Below, in pieces: positions 43,885 to 53,355 of a stretch of DNA of 64,000 nucleotides. Location: the NCBI RefSeq assembly GCF_001368915.1, contig NZ_CSTE01000001.1:693884-757883 (forward strand). The letters are read 5' to 3'. Numbering within the stretch: position 1 is the first letter of the stretch; every line of letters starts with the position of its first letter. The translations under genes were made by a program, and so were the position numbers. The notes below the pieces were generated by a model that saw only the letters and a program-made list of their open reading frames with translations, had not been told where the DNA came from and ran no database searches. Source of the DNA: Haloferax massiliensis. GTDB lineage: Archaea; Halobacteriota; Halobacteria; Halobacteriales; Haloferacaceae.

Positions 43885-45296
43885 TGGTCGTCACCCCCGT
43901 TGGCTTCGACGGTCTCGTCTTGCTCGACGCCGCCGTCGGTGCGGACGCTGCCGCCGTCGGTCGCCGTGGGCGAGCCGAGCGCGCCGTCGGGGCCGGCGTC
44001 GCCGACGAATTCGGGGTAGACCGAGACGCCGTGTTCGCCGGCGTCGAGGCCTTCTTCTTCCTCTTCTTCCGAGACGCGGAGACCGAAGATGGCGTCCGTG
44101 ATGGCGAAGACGATTGCCGATGCGAGGATGGTCCACGCGGCGATGACGGCCACGCCGACGACCTGCATCACGAACTGCATCACGGAGAAGCCGCCCACCG
44201 CGAAGACGGGGATGAGCGCCGTGCCGACAGCGCCGGCGACGCCGTGGACGGCGAAGACGCCACACACGTCGTCGATTTTGAGCGAGTCGACGGTCCAGCG
44301 GTACGCCGGCAGGACGATTGCGCCGCCGAGCGCGCCGAGGATGAGGCCGCCCCACCACGTGACGTGGGGGACCGCGCCGGTGACCGCGACGAGACCGGCG
44401 AGCAGGCCGTTCGCCATCCAGAGGGGGTCGGGCTTGCCCTGGTAGCTCGTCGAGACGATCATCGCGGCGACCGCGCCGGCGCCCATGCCGAGGGTCGTCA
44501 CGAGGGCGACGCGGCCGAGCGCGGCACCCATGAACTCCAGTCCGCCGCTTTCGGTGACCGCGAGGACGGTCGCCTGGGTGCCGACGTTGAAGCCGTACCA
44601 GCCGAACGCGAGGATGAGCGTGCCGAGGACGGCGAGCAGCATCGAGTGGCCCGGGATGGGCTGGCTGTCGCCGTTCGAGTCGAAGCGGCCCTTACGCGGG
44701 CCGACCATCTTCGCGCCGACGAGGCCGGCGACGCCGCCGCACATGTGGACGACGGTCGCACCGGCGAAGTCGAGGTAGCCGACGCCGAGGGCGGCACCGA
44801 TGTAGCCGCTTCCCGAGAGGAGGCCGCCGGACCACGTCAGGCCCTGCACGACGGGGTAGATGATTCCCGTGATGGTCGCCGCGAAGACGATGTACGCGCG
44901 GAAGTCCATGCGCTCTGCGACCGCGCCGGAGACGATGGTGGCGGCGGTCATGGCGAAGACGGCCCCGAACAGCCAGTCAATCCACGCGCCGGAGTCGCCG
45001 ATGTACGAGAACGCGGCGGCGGCGTCGAAGCCGCCGGGCGACGTGAGGCCGCCGACGATCGTCGCGACCCCCGCGCCGACGAGGAAGTAGACGAGCACGC
45101 CGAGCGCCCAGTCGGTCATGTTCTTCATCAGCACGTTGCCCACGTTCTTCGCGCGTACCTGCCCTGCCTCTAAGAGCGCGAAGCCCGGCTGCATGAAGAA
45201 GATGAGGAACGAGACGACGAGGATCCAGACGTAGTTGACCCCCTGCGCGACAACGCTCGGGTCGACCTGCAGTGGAATCACGACTGCCCACCCCAC
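43881..45296 (-). CDS. amt: Ammonium transporter (Amt family, second copy)
   Basis: A 471-residue ammonium transporter with the same fold as the first. Pore histidines are in [17 protein letters not shown] and [16 protein letters not shown], where Met-Cys replaces the Gly-Met of the other copy. The C-terminal cytoplasmic part is longer and Glu-rich ([14 protein letters not shown]). The start taken is GTG at 45296, with a GGAGG motif 4 bp upstream; GTG at 45281 ([11 protein letters not shown]) is a good alternative because homologues often begin close to QVDPSVV. Confidence 0.93.
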   Translation of the reverse strand: MGWAVVIPLQVDPSVVAQGVNYVWILVVSFLIFFMQPGFALLEAGQVRAKNVGNVLMKNMTDWALGVLVYFLVGAGVATIVGGLTSPGGFDAAAAFSYIGDSGAWIDWLFGAVFAMTAATIVSGAVAERMDFRAYIVFAATITGIIYPVVQGLTWSGGLLSGSGYIGAALGVGYLDFAGATVVHMCGGVAGLVGAKMVGPRKGRFDSNGDSQPIPGHSMLLAVLGTLILAFGWYGFNVGTQATVLAVTESGGLEFMGAALGRVALVTTLGMGAGAVAAMIVSTSYQGKPDPLWMANGLLAGLVAVTGAVPHVTWWGGLILGALGGAIVLPAYRWTVDSLKIDDVCGVFAVHGVAGAVGTALIPVFAVGGFSVMQFVMQVVGVAVIAAWTILASAIVFAITDAIFGLRVSEEEEEEGLDAGEHGVSVYPEFVGDAGPDGALGSPTATDGGSVRTDGGVEQDETVEANGGDDQ

Positions 45297-45662
45297 GCGG
45301 CCTCCGGTGACCGTTCAGTTACTTTTTCTCCGTATCCGTGTGGATTCTGGTGCTTCATCACGGTTCGGCTTCATGGTGAGTCAGTACATAAAGTGTGGGG
45401 TTGGTTTTGTCAAATTTAGCAAGGCGTAATACCACAACTGCACAAAATAGGCTAGAATATTACGCATATAAGGTTGTATATCGTCCAAGGATTTTGAGAT
45501 TCTCCGGAGTTCGGTGGACGAACGTTCAGGAAAATGTTGCCTAACAAGTGTGTTTTGGCCGTGCGCGCCCCGGTATCGTTTCCCGTGGTTCGGCCCTCGA
45601 ACCGCGTCGTTCCGCGGGTCGAGCGGCCGTCCGAGAGCCGGCCGGCTCACCCGCCCGCCGTC
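45297..45662 (-). other. 366-bp intergenic region upstream of the second amt
   Basis: No gene is visible. The middle (about 45370-45500) is AT-rich, with several TATA-like stretches on the minus strand and nothing resembling the palindrome of the first module. The right end carries the 3' flank of hemB. Confidence 0.65.
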
Positions 45663-46646
45663 TCAGTCGAGTTGCCGCGCGACGCGCTCTGCGAAGTACG
45701 TGATGATGAGGTCCGCGCCCGCCCGCTTCATCGAGAGGAGCGACTCGCGGGCGACCTCGTCGAGGTCGAGCCAGCCCTTCTCGGCGGCGGCGTGGAGCAT
45801 CGCGTACTCGCCGGAGACGTTGTAGGCGGCGACCGGGTGGTCGTAGCCCTCGCGGATGGCGCGGACGATATCGAGATACGGCAGGCCCGGCTTGACCATC
45901 AGCACGTCCGCGCCCTGTTCCACGTCGAGTGCGACTTCGCGAAGCGCCTCGCGGGCGTTCGCCGGGTCCATCTGGTAGTGTCGTCGGTCGCCGAACGCCG
46001 GCGCGCCGTCGGCCGCGTCGCGGAAGGGACCGTAGAAGGCGCTCTCGTACTTCGCGGCGTAGGACATGATTGGTATCTCGTCGTGGCCGGCGTCGTCGAG
46101 CGCGGCGCGAATCGCGCCGACCATCCCGTCCATCGAGGCCGAGGGTGCGACCATGTCCGCGCCCGCCTCGGCGTGGGAGACGGCCGTCTCCGCGAGCAGG
46201 TCGAGCGTCGGCCCGTTTTCGACCGTCAGCGTCGGGTCGTCCTCGGCGTGGTCCTCCAGCACGCCGCAGTGGCCGTGGTCGGTGTACTCGCAGAGACACA
46301 CGTCGGTGATGACGTAGGCGTCCGTCTCGGCGGTGATGGCGCGGACGGCCTCCTGTACGACCCCGTTTCGCGCGTACGCGCGAGACCCCTCGGGGTCCTT
46401 CGACTCGGGGATGCCGAAGACGATGACGGCCTCGACGCCGGCCTCGCGCACCTCGGCGACGCGGTCGGCCGCCTCGGCGACGGGCACGCGCTCGTGGCCC
46501 GGCATGGACTCGATGGGGACGCGCTCGTCGGTCGTCGCGTCGACGAAGACGGGCGCGACGAGGTCGGTCGCGTCGAGCGTCGTCTCCGAGACGAGCGGGC
46601 GAATCCCGTCGGTTCGAAGCCTGCGGGGGCGGTCGGTGAACTCCAT
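45663..46646 (-). CDS. hemB: Porphobilinogen synthase (delta-aminolevulinic acid dehydratase)
   Basis: Condenses two 5-aminolevulinates to porphobilinogen. The 327-residue enzyme has the zinc-binding site DVCLCEYTDHGHCGVLED, the catalytic lysines in MSYAAKYESAFYGPFRDA and LMVKPGLPYLDIVR, and APSASMDGMVGAIR. The Cys-rich site shows a zinc-dependent type. It is the fifth tetrapyrrole gene in the window, separated from hemL by the amt-glnK modules. Confidence 0.96.
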   Translation of the reverse strand: MEFTDRPRRLRTDGIRPLVSETTLDATDLVAPVFVDATTDERVPIESMPGHERVPVAEAADRVAEVREAGVEAVIVFGIPESKDPEGSRAYARNGVVQEAVRAITAETDAYVITDVCLCEYTDHGHCGVLEDHAEDDPTLTVENGPTLDLLAETAVSHAEAGADMVAPSASMDGMVGAIRAALDDAGHDEIPIMSYAAKYESAFYGPFRDAADGAPAFGDRRHYQMDPANAREALREVALDVEQGADVLMVKPGLPYLDIVRAIREGYDHPVAAYNVSGEYAMLHAAAEKGWLDLDEVARESLLSMKRAGADLIITYFAERVARQLD

Positions 46647-46749
46647 ACGCGGGGTTCGGTCGGCGGCGGCAAAATGCCGTCGCTCCCGTCGGTTCGCGCC
46701 GCGTTATCCAAACCATAATGAACACGATGCCGCTCGAAACACACAGGAC

Positions 46750-47262
46750 ATGAGTGCCTTCACCGCCCAACTCCCCCACTTCCTCCGGGACCTCCTCGCG
46801 TCGGACCTCGCCCTCGTCGCCCTCTTTTTCGTGTTCGTACTGGAGGGCGCGATGCTCCTCTACGTCGCGCCGAGCGAACTCCTCGTACCCGGGGCGCTGG
46901 CGCTGGTCGGCGACCGACTGTTGCTCCCGATTCTCGCCGTCGCCGTGCTCGGCGCGACCGTCGGTCAGGTCGCGCTGTTCCTCGTCGCCAAGCGGGGTGG
47001 CCGCGAGTACCTCCTGTCGCGGTCGTGGTTCCGCGTCGGCGAAGACTCCCTCGACCGGTTCGACGGCTGGTTCGACCGCTGGGGCCCCGTCGTCGTTCCG
47101 CTGAGCAACGCGATGCTGTTCACGCGCGGGATGCTCACCGTGCCGGCCGGGCTGTCCGGGATGTCGGCGAAGCGGTTCGTCGCGCTCTCGGCGCTCGGGA
47201 CCGTCGTGTTCGAGAGCGCGCTCGCGGCGCTGTACGTGTTCGGAGGACAGGTGCTCGCGTGA
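46750..47262 (+). CDS. DedA/VTT-domain membrane protein
   Basis: The 170-residue protein has the DedA (SNARE-associated/VTT) layout: a first helix with FVLEGAMLLYVAPSELLVPGALAL, the re-entrant-like region LLPILAVAVLGATVGQVALFLVAKRGGREYLL, the motif WFDRWGPVVVPLSNAMLFTRGMLTVPAGL and a final helix. DedA proteins move lipids across membranes and affect membrane energetics. The ATG at 46750 is chosen; the frame upstream is shadow of hemB. Confidence 0.86.
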   Translation: MSAFTAQLPHFLRDLLASDLALVALFFVFVLEGAMLLYVAPSELLVPGALALVGDRLLLPILAVAVLGATVGQVALFLVAKRGGREYLLSRSWFRVGEDSLDRFDGWFDRWGPVVVPLSNAMLFTRGMLTVPAGLSGMSAKRFVALSALGTVVFESALAALYVFGGQVLA

Positions 47263-47342
47263 GCGGACGCGGGGCCGCGCGCGGCGACCCGGCGCGGCGG
47301 CGGTAGGCGGGCGTTAGTGGAGGGACAGCGGCGGGGCGGCCG

Positions 47343-47507
47343 TCACTTTGTTCGGTTAATATCGAGTTTTTCCTTCAGAGCGGCGAGTTCCTCGGATTCG
47401 GCGAGTTCCTCGACCCGCTTGCGGAAGTGTCGCTCGCAGAGGCCGACCTTAATGTGGTCTTTCTCGGCGGCGTATGCGGCCTCACGGTCGCAGTAGTGAC
47501 ACTGCAT
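47343..47507 (-). CDS. Small CxxC zinc-finger protein (54 aa, DUF6757-like)
   Basis: A 54-residue protein beginning MQCHYCDREAAYAAEKDH, with a second set of ligands in GLCERHF, giving C-x2-C...C-x2-H. The C-terminal half is a charged helix. The size and pattern match a family I recall as DUF6757, universal in haloarchaea. It is divergent from the DedA gene's end and upstream of the PHP gene. Confidence 0.82.
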   Translation of the reverse strand: MQCHYCDREAAYAAEKDHIKVGLCERHFRKRVEELAESEELAALKEKLDINRTK

Positions 47508-47582
47508 ACCGCCCCTTCAGTTCCGATGGGATTTAACTCTACGCCCCACGGCACGTTCCGTGTTATTCACGGACTAACACGG

Positions 47583-48377
47583 TTAGAGACCGTCTACCGC
47601 CGCGGCGAACCGGGCGAAGTCGGTCTCCGGCGGCCCGGCGCGGCCGAGCGTCTCGTCGTGGGCGTCGCTCCCGCCCGTGGCGAGCAGGTCGTAGCGCTCG
47701 ATGGCCTCGTCCACGAGGTCGCAGTCGACCGCGAACCCGTAGGGGTAGTAGCGCTCGACGGCGTCGAGGTCGGCACAGAGGTCGAGCGCGCCGGCGGGGT
47801 CGCGGTAGCGAAACGGATGCGCGAGACCGACCACGTCGCAGGCGTCTCGCAGGGCCGCGACGCCGTCGTCGAACGTCGGGAGGTCGCGCGGGACGTAGCA
47901 GGGGCCGTCCGCGCCGATGAGTTCGTCGAACGCGCCCTGGTAGTCGTAGGGCGCGTCGCTGGCGTCGATTGCGCGGGCGACGTGCGGCCGGCCGACCCCG
48001 TCGTGGATGTCGATGTCGAGGTCGACCCCGGTTTCCGCTTCGACCGCCGCGACGATTTCCCGCGCCCGCTCGACGCGGTTGCGCTGGAGTCGGTCGACCG
48101 TCTCGACGAGAGCGGGCCGCTCCCTGAGGCCGTAGCCGAGGAGGTCGACCCGGCGGTCGCCGGCGTCGACGCGCAGTTCGATGCCGCGGACGACTGTCAC
48201 GCCGTCGCGTTCGACCACCGGCGCGTCGAGGTCCGGGTGGTAGCGGTCGTGGTCCGTCACGGCCACCACGTCCACCCCGCCCGCGCGGGCGGCGTCGGGG
48301 AGCGCGTCGACGGTGAGCCGACCGTCCGAGGCGGTCGTGTGGAGATGAAGGTCCGCGACCGGCGGGCTGTCGTCCAT
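47583..48377 (-). CDS. PHP-domain phosphoesterase
   Basis: A 264-residue metal-dependent phosphoesterase of the polymerase-and-histidinol-phosphatase family. The metal site is formed by DLHLHTTASDG at the N-terminus, VAVTDHDR, GIELRV, VGLAHPFRY, and the late GGSDAHDE. Family members include phosphatases acting on nucleotides and small sugars; TrpH/YciV-type RNase or nucleotide phosphatase activity is plausible. ATG at 48377 is chosen because the DxHxH motif lies 10 residues in. Confidence 0.9.
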   Translation of the reverse strand: MDDSPPVADLHLHTTASDGRLTVDALPDAARAGGVDVVAVTDHDRYHPDLDAPVVERDGVTVVRGIELRVDAGDRRVDLLGYGLRERPALVETVDRLQRNRVERAREIVAAVEAETGVDLDIDIHDGVGRPHVARAIDASDAPYDYQGAFDELIGADGPCYVPRDLPTFDDGVAALRDACDVVGLAHPFRYRDPAGALDLCADLDAVERYYPYGFAVDCDLVDEAIERYDLLATGGSDAHDETLGRAGPPETDFARFAAAVDGL

Positions 48378-48509
48378 GCATCGTGGTCGGGGCGAGGGGG
48401 AGACAAACGTTGCGCCCAGTGTGTCATTAAGGACGATTAAGGACTCCAATGCCACTAATCATATACATGGAAAATCATTAAGAATGTGGGCGGCACAGTC
48501 GTGGATGTA

Positions 48510-48794
48510 ATGCGCCTGAACGGACTCGGCGACGCCATCGATCGCCACGAATACCCGATTAGCTCGACCGACTTCGCCCAGCGGTACGGCGACAAAGTAA
48601 TCGAGCTACAGAACGGCCAGGAGACCGTCGCACAGATTCTGGCCCGTCTCGGCGACGAGACGTACACGTGCCCGCAGGACGTGCGGGACGCCCTCTTCAC
48701 CGGCGTCGGTCACGAGGCGATCGGTCGTCGGTACTACAGCGACCGCGACCCGTCCCCGCTCGGTGAGAACGGACCAGAGATGGTCTCGTTCTGA
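48510..48794 (+). CDS. Small haloarchaeal protein (94 aa, DUF5789-like)
   Basis: The 94-residue protein begins MRLNGLGDAIDRHEYPISSTDF and ends ENGPEMVSF. Size, this opening and the conserved YSDRDPSPLGE fit DUF5789, a widespread haloarchaeal family of unknown role (recall). An AT-rich stretch (CATATACATGG) about 45 bp upstream can serve as promoter. No signal or metal site is visible. Confidence 0.82.
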   Translation: MRLNGLGDAIDRHEYPISSTDFAQRYGDKVIELQNGQETVAQILARLGDETYTCPQDVRDALFTGVGHEAIGRRYYSDRDPSPLGENGPEMVSF

Positions 48795-48885
48795 GGTCGG
48801 TTCTCGTCTCACTCCGATTTTCTTTCTGACCGCGACTCCTGAGCCGTCGGCTCGGCGTCTCGCTCGTCGAGTCGTCGACGACCCG

Positions 48886-49893
48886 TCAGTCAGAGAGCCA
48901 CGGCAGGTCGACCGGAACGGACCCTTTCGAGTAGCCTTCGACCTCGCCCGACGGCCGGAGGCGGAAGACGACGGCCGGCCGGTGCCGAACGTCGGGCTTC
49001 TCGCCCATGATGGCGGCCCAGTCGTCGTCGGGGAACGACGAGCAGTCGACGAACAGCGTCACGCCGCCGCCGTGTTCGGCGAGTTGACCCTCGCCGTTGG
49101 TCTTGGTCTGGGCCGTGTCGCGGATGGCGGCGACGGGGTTGCTCACGGAGCGTCGGTTCGGCGGGAGCGGGCGCGTCACCTCGATGAGCGCGCCGCCCGC
49201 GCGGGTGTTCTCGGCGCGGAAGTCGATGGAGTGGCCGGTCGCCACGGCGATTTCGGGCGTGATGTCGTAGCCCGCCTCGTCGAGGAGGTACGCCACGTCG
49301 AACTCGCCCATCGCGGCGGCCATCCGTATCGGGTCGAAGTACTCCGAGGTGCCGAGCTTTCCGGCCATGACCTCGCGGTACTCGTCGAGGACGCCCGTGG
49401 CGAAGAACGACTCGTAGAACGCAAGCGCCTCCTCGCGGGTCGCGTCGGGAAAGCCCGCCGCGTGGTCGTGGAAGAACTCGCGGGTCGTCTCGCGGCCGTC
49501 CTTCGAGAGGAACACCGGGAGGAAGAACCACGAGAGGTGCGGATAGGGCTTCAGCCACGGCGACTGGTCGAACAGCTCGGCGATGAGTTCGCGCTGGGCC
49601 CACCGGGAGATTTCGAAGGGAGCCTCGTCGAACCCCTCCTTGTCGGTCCGCCACAGCGAACTCGGGGTCTCGGTGTTGCCTATCCAGTAGGCGTGGTCGT
49701 CGGTCCACGCGAACAGCGCGGTGTCGCCGTTGTCCATGTCGAACCGTCGGGCCTCGTAGCCGTCGGGCGGTGCGTACCACGGCGCACCCATCTCTGCGCC
49801 GAGGTTGGCGTCGAGCGGCTGGAAGACGTCGCGGGCGATGCGCGACTCGTCCCAGCGTCCGGGGGCGTAACGAAAGCGAAGCGGGCGTGCCAC
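48886..49893 (-). CDS. Haloarchaeal protein of unknown function (335 aa, DUF5784-like)
   Basis: A soluble 335-residue protein starting at GTG (ARPLRFRYAPGRWDESRIARDVFQPLD). It has no catalytic motif I can assign. Long conserved runs such as SWFFLPVFLSKDGRETTREFFHDH and VTLFVDCSSFPDDDWAAIMG suggest a real fold. I associate the opening with DUF5784, a haloarchaeal family. The frame upstream of 49893 is a shadow. Confidence 0.83.
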   Translation of the reverse strand: MARPLRFRYAPGRWDESRIARDVFQPLDANLGAEMGAPWYAPPDGYEARRFDMDNGDTALFAWTDDHAYWIGNTETPSSLWRTDKEGFDEAPFEISRWAQRELIAELFDQSPWLKPYPHLSWFFLPVFLSKDGRETTREFFHDHAAGFPDATREEALAFYESFFATGVLDEYREVMAGKLGTSEYFDPIRMAAAMGEFDVAYLLDEAGYDITPEIAVATGHSIDFRAENTRAGGALIEVTRPLPPNRRSVSNPVAAIRDTAQTKTNGEGQLAEHGGGVTLFVDCSSFPDDDWAAIMGEKPDVRHRPAVVFRLRPSGEVEGYSKGSVPVDLPWLSD

Positions 49894-50060
49894 ACACGGT
49901 GTAGTTCGGCGATTGCTTTTACCCTTTCCCGCCGCGGCCCCTGATTTCGGTTCCGTCCACCCCGCCTCCGAGCTCAGGAACCCCGAACCGCCACGAATAT
50001 CACGATTGTGAATCGCTCCGATAGTTATATGTGCTACAGTCACACATGGTAAGTCGAACC

Positions 50061-50237
50061 ATGTCAATGGGGGCATACGACGAAGCCGAACACGAACGCC
50101 GCGAGCGGATGACGAGTCAGGTCGAACCCGGCACCGACGACGACCGGAAGACCTACCGCGGCAGTGTCGAGTACGACTCCGGCGACTCGACCGACGCGCT
50201 GCTCGAACAGTTCAAGCGGATGAAGTCCGACGACTGA
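50061..50237 (+). CDS. Small acidic haloarchaeal protein (58 aa, DUF5786-like)
   Basis: The 58-residue product (MSMGAYDEAEHERRERM...) matches a small highly charged haloarchaeal family that I recall as DUF5786. A TATA-like TTATATG at about 50024-50030 lies upstream. An internal ATG at 50067 (MGAYDEAE) is the alternative start. It lies divergent from the 335-residue gene. Confidence 0.83.
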   Translation: MSMGAYDEAEHERRERMTSQVEPGTDDDRKTYRGSVEYDSGDSTDALLEQFKRMKSDD

Positions 50238-50267
50238 CCGTTCCCCTCGTCCTGTTCCTGCGTACCC

Positions 50268-50963
50268 TCACGTCCTCGTCAGCGCCGCCGCCGTCACCGA
50301 GACGACGGTCACGGCGACGACGTGTCCGCCGACCGCGAGCAAAAGCACCGGCTGGTCCGCGACGAACGGGAGCAACAGCACCTGCGCGACCGCGAAGCCG
50401 ACGTTCAGCAGGTTCACTCGCCTGACCGTCCCGGCGGTCGGGCCGTCGAACCGGTAGCGGACGGCTCCCCAGAGACCGACGACCGCCGCCCACCACGACG
50501 TGCCGATTCGGTAACAGAGGTCCCAGAGGACGAGCAGCGTCAGGTAGACCACCACGACCGGCGGTTCCGGGCCGAACAGCGTCGTCATGAGCGGCGTCCC
50601 CGGCTGTCGCGGGTCGAAGACGAACAGGTGCGTCACGAGCGCGACGAACGCGAGCACGCCCAGCACGACCTCGATGCTCGACCCGAAAAGCAGGCGTCGA
50701 TAGGGCGCGGGCACCCTCGCGGCGCGGGTCCACTCGCCCATGCGGAGCATCACGACGCTCCCCGCGGCCGCGACGACGATGGCCGCGGTGCCCGCGACCG
50801 CCGCGGCCCACAGGTCGTACACCCACGCGAAGACGAGCACCGCGGCCTCGAAGACGGCGATTTGGAGGACGATAGCGCCCGCTTCGCCGATGTTCACGCC
50901 CGGGAGCGCGCCGACGATGCTCTCGTACACCCACGTCTCGCCGTACTCCGGGGCGTCGTTCAT
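50268..50963 (-). CDS. Haloarchaeal membrane protein, unknown function (231 aa)
   Basis: A 231-residue integral membrane protein with about six helices (for example GAIVLQIAVFEAAVLVFAW read with breaks, AAAVAGTAAIVVAAAGSVVML, VVLGVLAFVALVTHLFVF, VVVVYLTLLVLWDLCYRIG). There is no transporter signature. I recall a haloarchaeal family DUF7530 of this type. It is convergent with the small acidic gene. Confidence 0.82.
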   Translation of the reverse strand: MNDAPEYGETWVYESIVGALPGVNIGEAGAIVLQIAVFEAAVLVFAWVYDLWAAAVAGTAAIVVAAAGSVVMLRMGEWTRAARVPAPYRRLLFGSSIEVVLGVLAFVALVTHLFVFDPRQPGTPLMTTLFGPEPPVVVVYLTLLVLWDLCYRIGTSWWAAVVGLWGAVRYRFDGPTAGTVRRVNLLNVGFAVAQVLLLPFVADQPVLLLAVGGHVVAVTVVSVTAAALTRT

Positions 50964-51039
50964 GTCCCGCTCCTACGGCCCCGCGGTATATCAATCGCCG
51001 CTGCGCTGGGGGCGCGCTCGCGGGCGGTTCGCGTCCCGC

Positions 51040-51972
51040 TCACGTCGGGGTCGTCGGCTCCGGTTCCACGGTGTTCTCGCGCTGTTCGCGCTCCTCGCGG
51101 AGCGCCCGCTCGACCGCGGCGTCGAACGGCGTCTCGTCCACCGCGACGATGTCGCGGATGCGGTCGTCGCCGACGACGACGGGGTTTTTCAGCCCCTCGA
51201 TGAGCGGCCGGGCGACGCCCGTGTCCACGTCGGTCACGAGCCCGATCCAGTACGACGAGAGCCGCGGCGTCAACACGGGGACGGGGACGATTCGGGGCGC
51301 GTGGCCCAACTGCGCGCCGACGCGCTGGAGCATCTCCCGGTAGGTGAGCACGTCCGGGCCGCCGATTTCGTAGGTTTCGCCCGCCGTCTCGGGGTGGTCG
51401 AGGACGCCCGCGAGGTAGGCGACCACGTCCGCGATGGCGACGGGTTGACACCGCGTCTCGACCCACTGCGGCGTCACCATGATCGGCAGGCGCGTGGCGA
51501 GTTGGCGGACCATCTCGAAGCTCGCGCTCCCCGCGCCGACGATGATGGCCGCCCGGAGGGTCGTCAGTTCGGGCGCACCCGACGCGAGGATGTGTTCGAC
51601 CTCGCGGCGCGACCGCAGGTGCGCCGAGAGTCGGTCGCGGTCCTCGCCGAGGCCGCCGAGGTAGACGATTCGCCCGACGCCGGCGTCCTCCGCGGCGTCG
51701 ACGAAGTTGCGGGCGGCGAGGCGGTCGCGCGCCTCGAAGTCGCCGCCGGCGTGCATCGAGTGGATGAGGTAGTACGCCGCGTCCACCCCCGCCATCGCGG
51801 GGGCGAGCGTCGCCGGTTCGAAGATGTCGCCTTCGACCACCGCCGCGCCGGGCGGACCGTCGTAGCGCGCCGCGTCGCGGACGAAGACGACCACGTCGTG
51901 GCCGGCGTCGAGGAGGAGGGGCACGAGGTGCCGGCCGACGAACCCGGTCGCACCGGTCACGAGCACTTTCAT
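51040..51972 (-). CDS. NAD(P)-binding NmrA/atypical SDR-family protein
   Basis: A 310-residue protein with an N-terminal Rossmann domain: VLVTGATGFVGRHLVPLLLDAG, VEGDIFEPATLAPAMAGVDAAYYLIHSM, RIVYLGGLGED. Mid-chain segments such as VETRCQPVAIADVVAYLAGVLD and YEIGGPDVLTYREML are typical of the complex I NDUFA9/YbjT-like atypical SDR group. Catalytic Tyr-x3-Lys is missing, so it is likely a binding or quinone-related protein rather than a classic reductase. Confidence 0.85.
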   Translation of the reverse strand: MKVLVTGATGFVGRHLVPLLLDAGHDVVVFVRDAARYDGPPGAAVVEGDIFEPATLAPAMAGVDAAYYLIHSMHAGGDFEARDRLAARNFVDAAEDAGVGRIVYLGGLGEDRDRLSAHLRSRREVEHILASGAPELTTLRAAIIVGAGSASFEMVRQLATRLPIMVTPQWVETRCQPVAIADVVAYLAGVLDHPETAGETYEIGGPDVLTYREMLQRVGAQLGHAPRIVPVPVLTPRLSSYWIGLVTDVDTGVARPLIEGLKNPVVVGDDRIRDIVAVDETPFDAAVERALREEREQRENTVEPEPTTPT

Positions 51973-52068
51973 GTCGTACGATAGCGCCGCTCACGATGTT
52001 AACGTGTCGCCCGTCCGACCGACCGACGACTGCCCGCGACCACTCGTCGGTCCGCCGCCGCCTCCGGT

Positions 52069-52953
52069 TCAGCCGTCGCCGCGAACCGCGTCCCACCCGG
52101 GCGTCTCCGGCGCGCCGCGAGCGACTTCGACCTCGTCGGGGTCGGGTGCCTCGTCGGCCGCGCTCCCGAGGCGACCGGCGACCGCGTCCCACGCGGCGAC
52201 CGCGTTTCCCGCCCACGACTCGCTTTCGAGCGTCTTCGCACGCGCCCGCGAGGCGCGGTCGCCGTCGACCTCGGTCGAACCGGGGTGGGACCCGACCGCG
52301 ACGCCGACGAACTCCGCGCGGTCCTCCGGCGTCAGTTCGCGGGTTTTGAGGTGGTCGATAGTCCCCGCCAACCGCTCGGGGTCCGGGTGGACGAACACCT
52401 TCGCGCCGAGGGCGTGGGGGCCGAGGAGCAGGCCGTGGAGGTCGTCCGGAGGCGCGTCGTCGAGCAGGCGCTCGCCGCCGTGGTGTCGCTCGACGCGCTC
52501 GCACTCGGTCTCCTGTTCGAGGACGAGGTTGTGACCGGGGTACTCGGCGCACTCGTCGGGGTAGAACTCGGTGTCGTGGATGCGGCACTGGAGGGTCTCG
52601 GGGTCGAGAAACGCGCAGGCGCGGAGCCACGTCCGCTCCAGTCCGAACGGTCCGACGGGCTTCGGTGGCTTGCGCATGCCGACGAAGAACGCCGGCTTCC
52701 CGGCGATTGCGGCGACTTCGACCCCGTCGATTTCGACGCCCTCGCCCGGCGACGCCTCCCACAGCCGCGGGGTGAGAACGTCGCCCAGCCCGGCATCGAC
52801 GAAATCCCGAACCTCGTCGCGGGTCAGCGGGACGAGGTTGTAGGTGTCGTCGAGCGGCGCGCGCGGCCCGCGGCGCTCGTGGTCGAGCGGGACCGGCGCG
52901 ACCGGTCGCCAGTCGATACAGCAGCCCGCACAGCCTTCGCAGTCGACGCGCAT
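52069..52953 (-). CDS. YkgJ-family cysteine cluster protein
   Basis: Starts MRVDCEGCAGCCIDWRPV and later has RACAFLDPETLQCRIHDTEFYPDECAEYPGH; the cysteines C-x2-C-x2-CC plus C...C...C match the putative zinc/iron-chelating YkgJ domain. The remaining 150 residues form a haloarchaeal extension with ILE-type helices and an acidic end. Members are metal-binding proteins of unknown role. ATG at 52953 directly precedes the Cys motif. Confidence 0.86.
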   Translation of the reverse strand: MRVDCEGCAGCCIDWRPVAPVPLDHERRGPRAPLDDTYNLVPLTRDEVRDFVDAGLGDVLTPRLWEASPGEGVEIDGVEVAAIAGKPAFFVGMRKPPKPVGPFGLERTWLRACAFLDPETLQCRIHDTEFYPDECAEYPGHNLVLEQETECERVERHHGGERLLDDAPPDDLHGLLLGPHALGAKVFVHPDPERLAGTIDHLKTRELTPEDRAEFVGVAVGSHPGSTEVDGDRASRARAKTLESESWAGNAVAAWDAVAGRLGSAADEAPDPDEVEVARGAPETPGWDAVRGDG

Positions 52954-53070
52954 GCCACGAAAATTATACGCCAACCGACAAGAAGCTCCCGGCGGGTCGG
53001 TGGTGTCGGCCGATTCCGTCCCCGGCGACGCGGCGGGGCGCTTTTGCCGCCTCGGGCCCTCGGTTCCCTC

Positions 53071-53274
53071 ATGACTTCCGAACCGTGCGACGCCTGCGGG
53101 AAGGGCGTCCGCATCGCCGGCGGTATCGGCGACCTCTGGAACTTCCCCACCTCATCGTCCGGCGGGATGACGCTGGAACTCGTCGACGGCTCCGAGCACT
53201 TCCTCTGCTTCGACTGCATGGAGCGACTCCCGGGCGACCGCGAACCGACGGCCGAGGACGTGGCGGCGCTTTAG
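53071..53274 (+). CDS. Small zinc-ribbon haloarchaeal protein (67 aa)
   Basis: The 67-residue product has CDACGKGVRIAGGIGDLWNF and later FLCFDCMERLP, two CxxC pairs that should form one zinc site. The gene lies 81 bp before the helicase gene in the same direction. I recall a haloarchaeal family (DUF7561) of this type. Function unknown. Confidence 0.83.
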   Translation: MTSEPCDACGKGVRIAGGIGDLWNFPTSSSGGMTLELVDGSEHFLCFDCMERLPGDREPTAEDVAAL

Positions 53275-53355
53275 GCTCGGCTTTCTCGGGTCCGGCGATG
53301 CCGCGACCGCACCCCGGAGCGGTGGATTTAGGCCCGTCCGAGGACTCCATCGACC

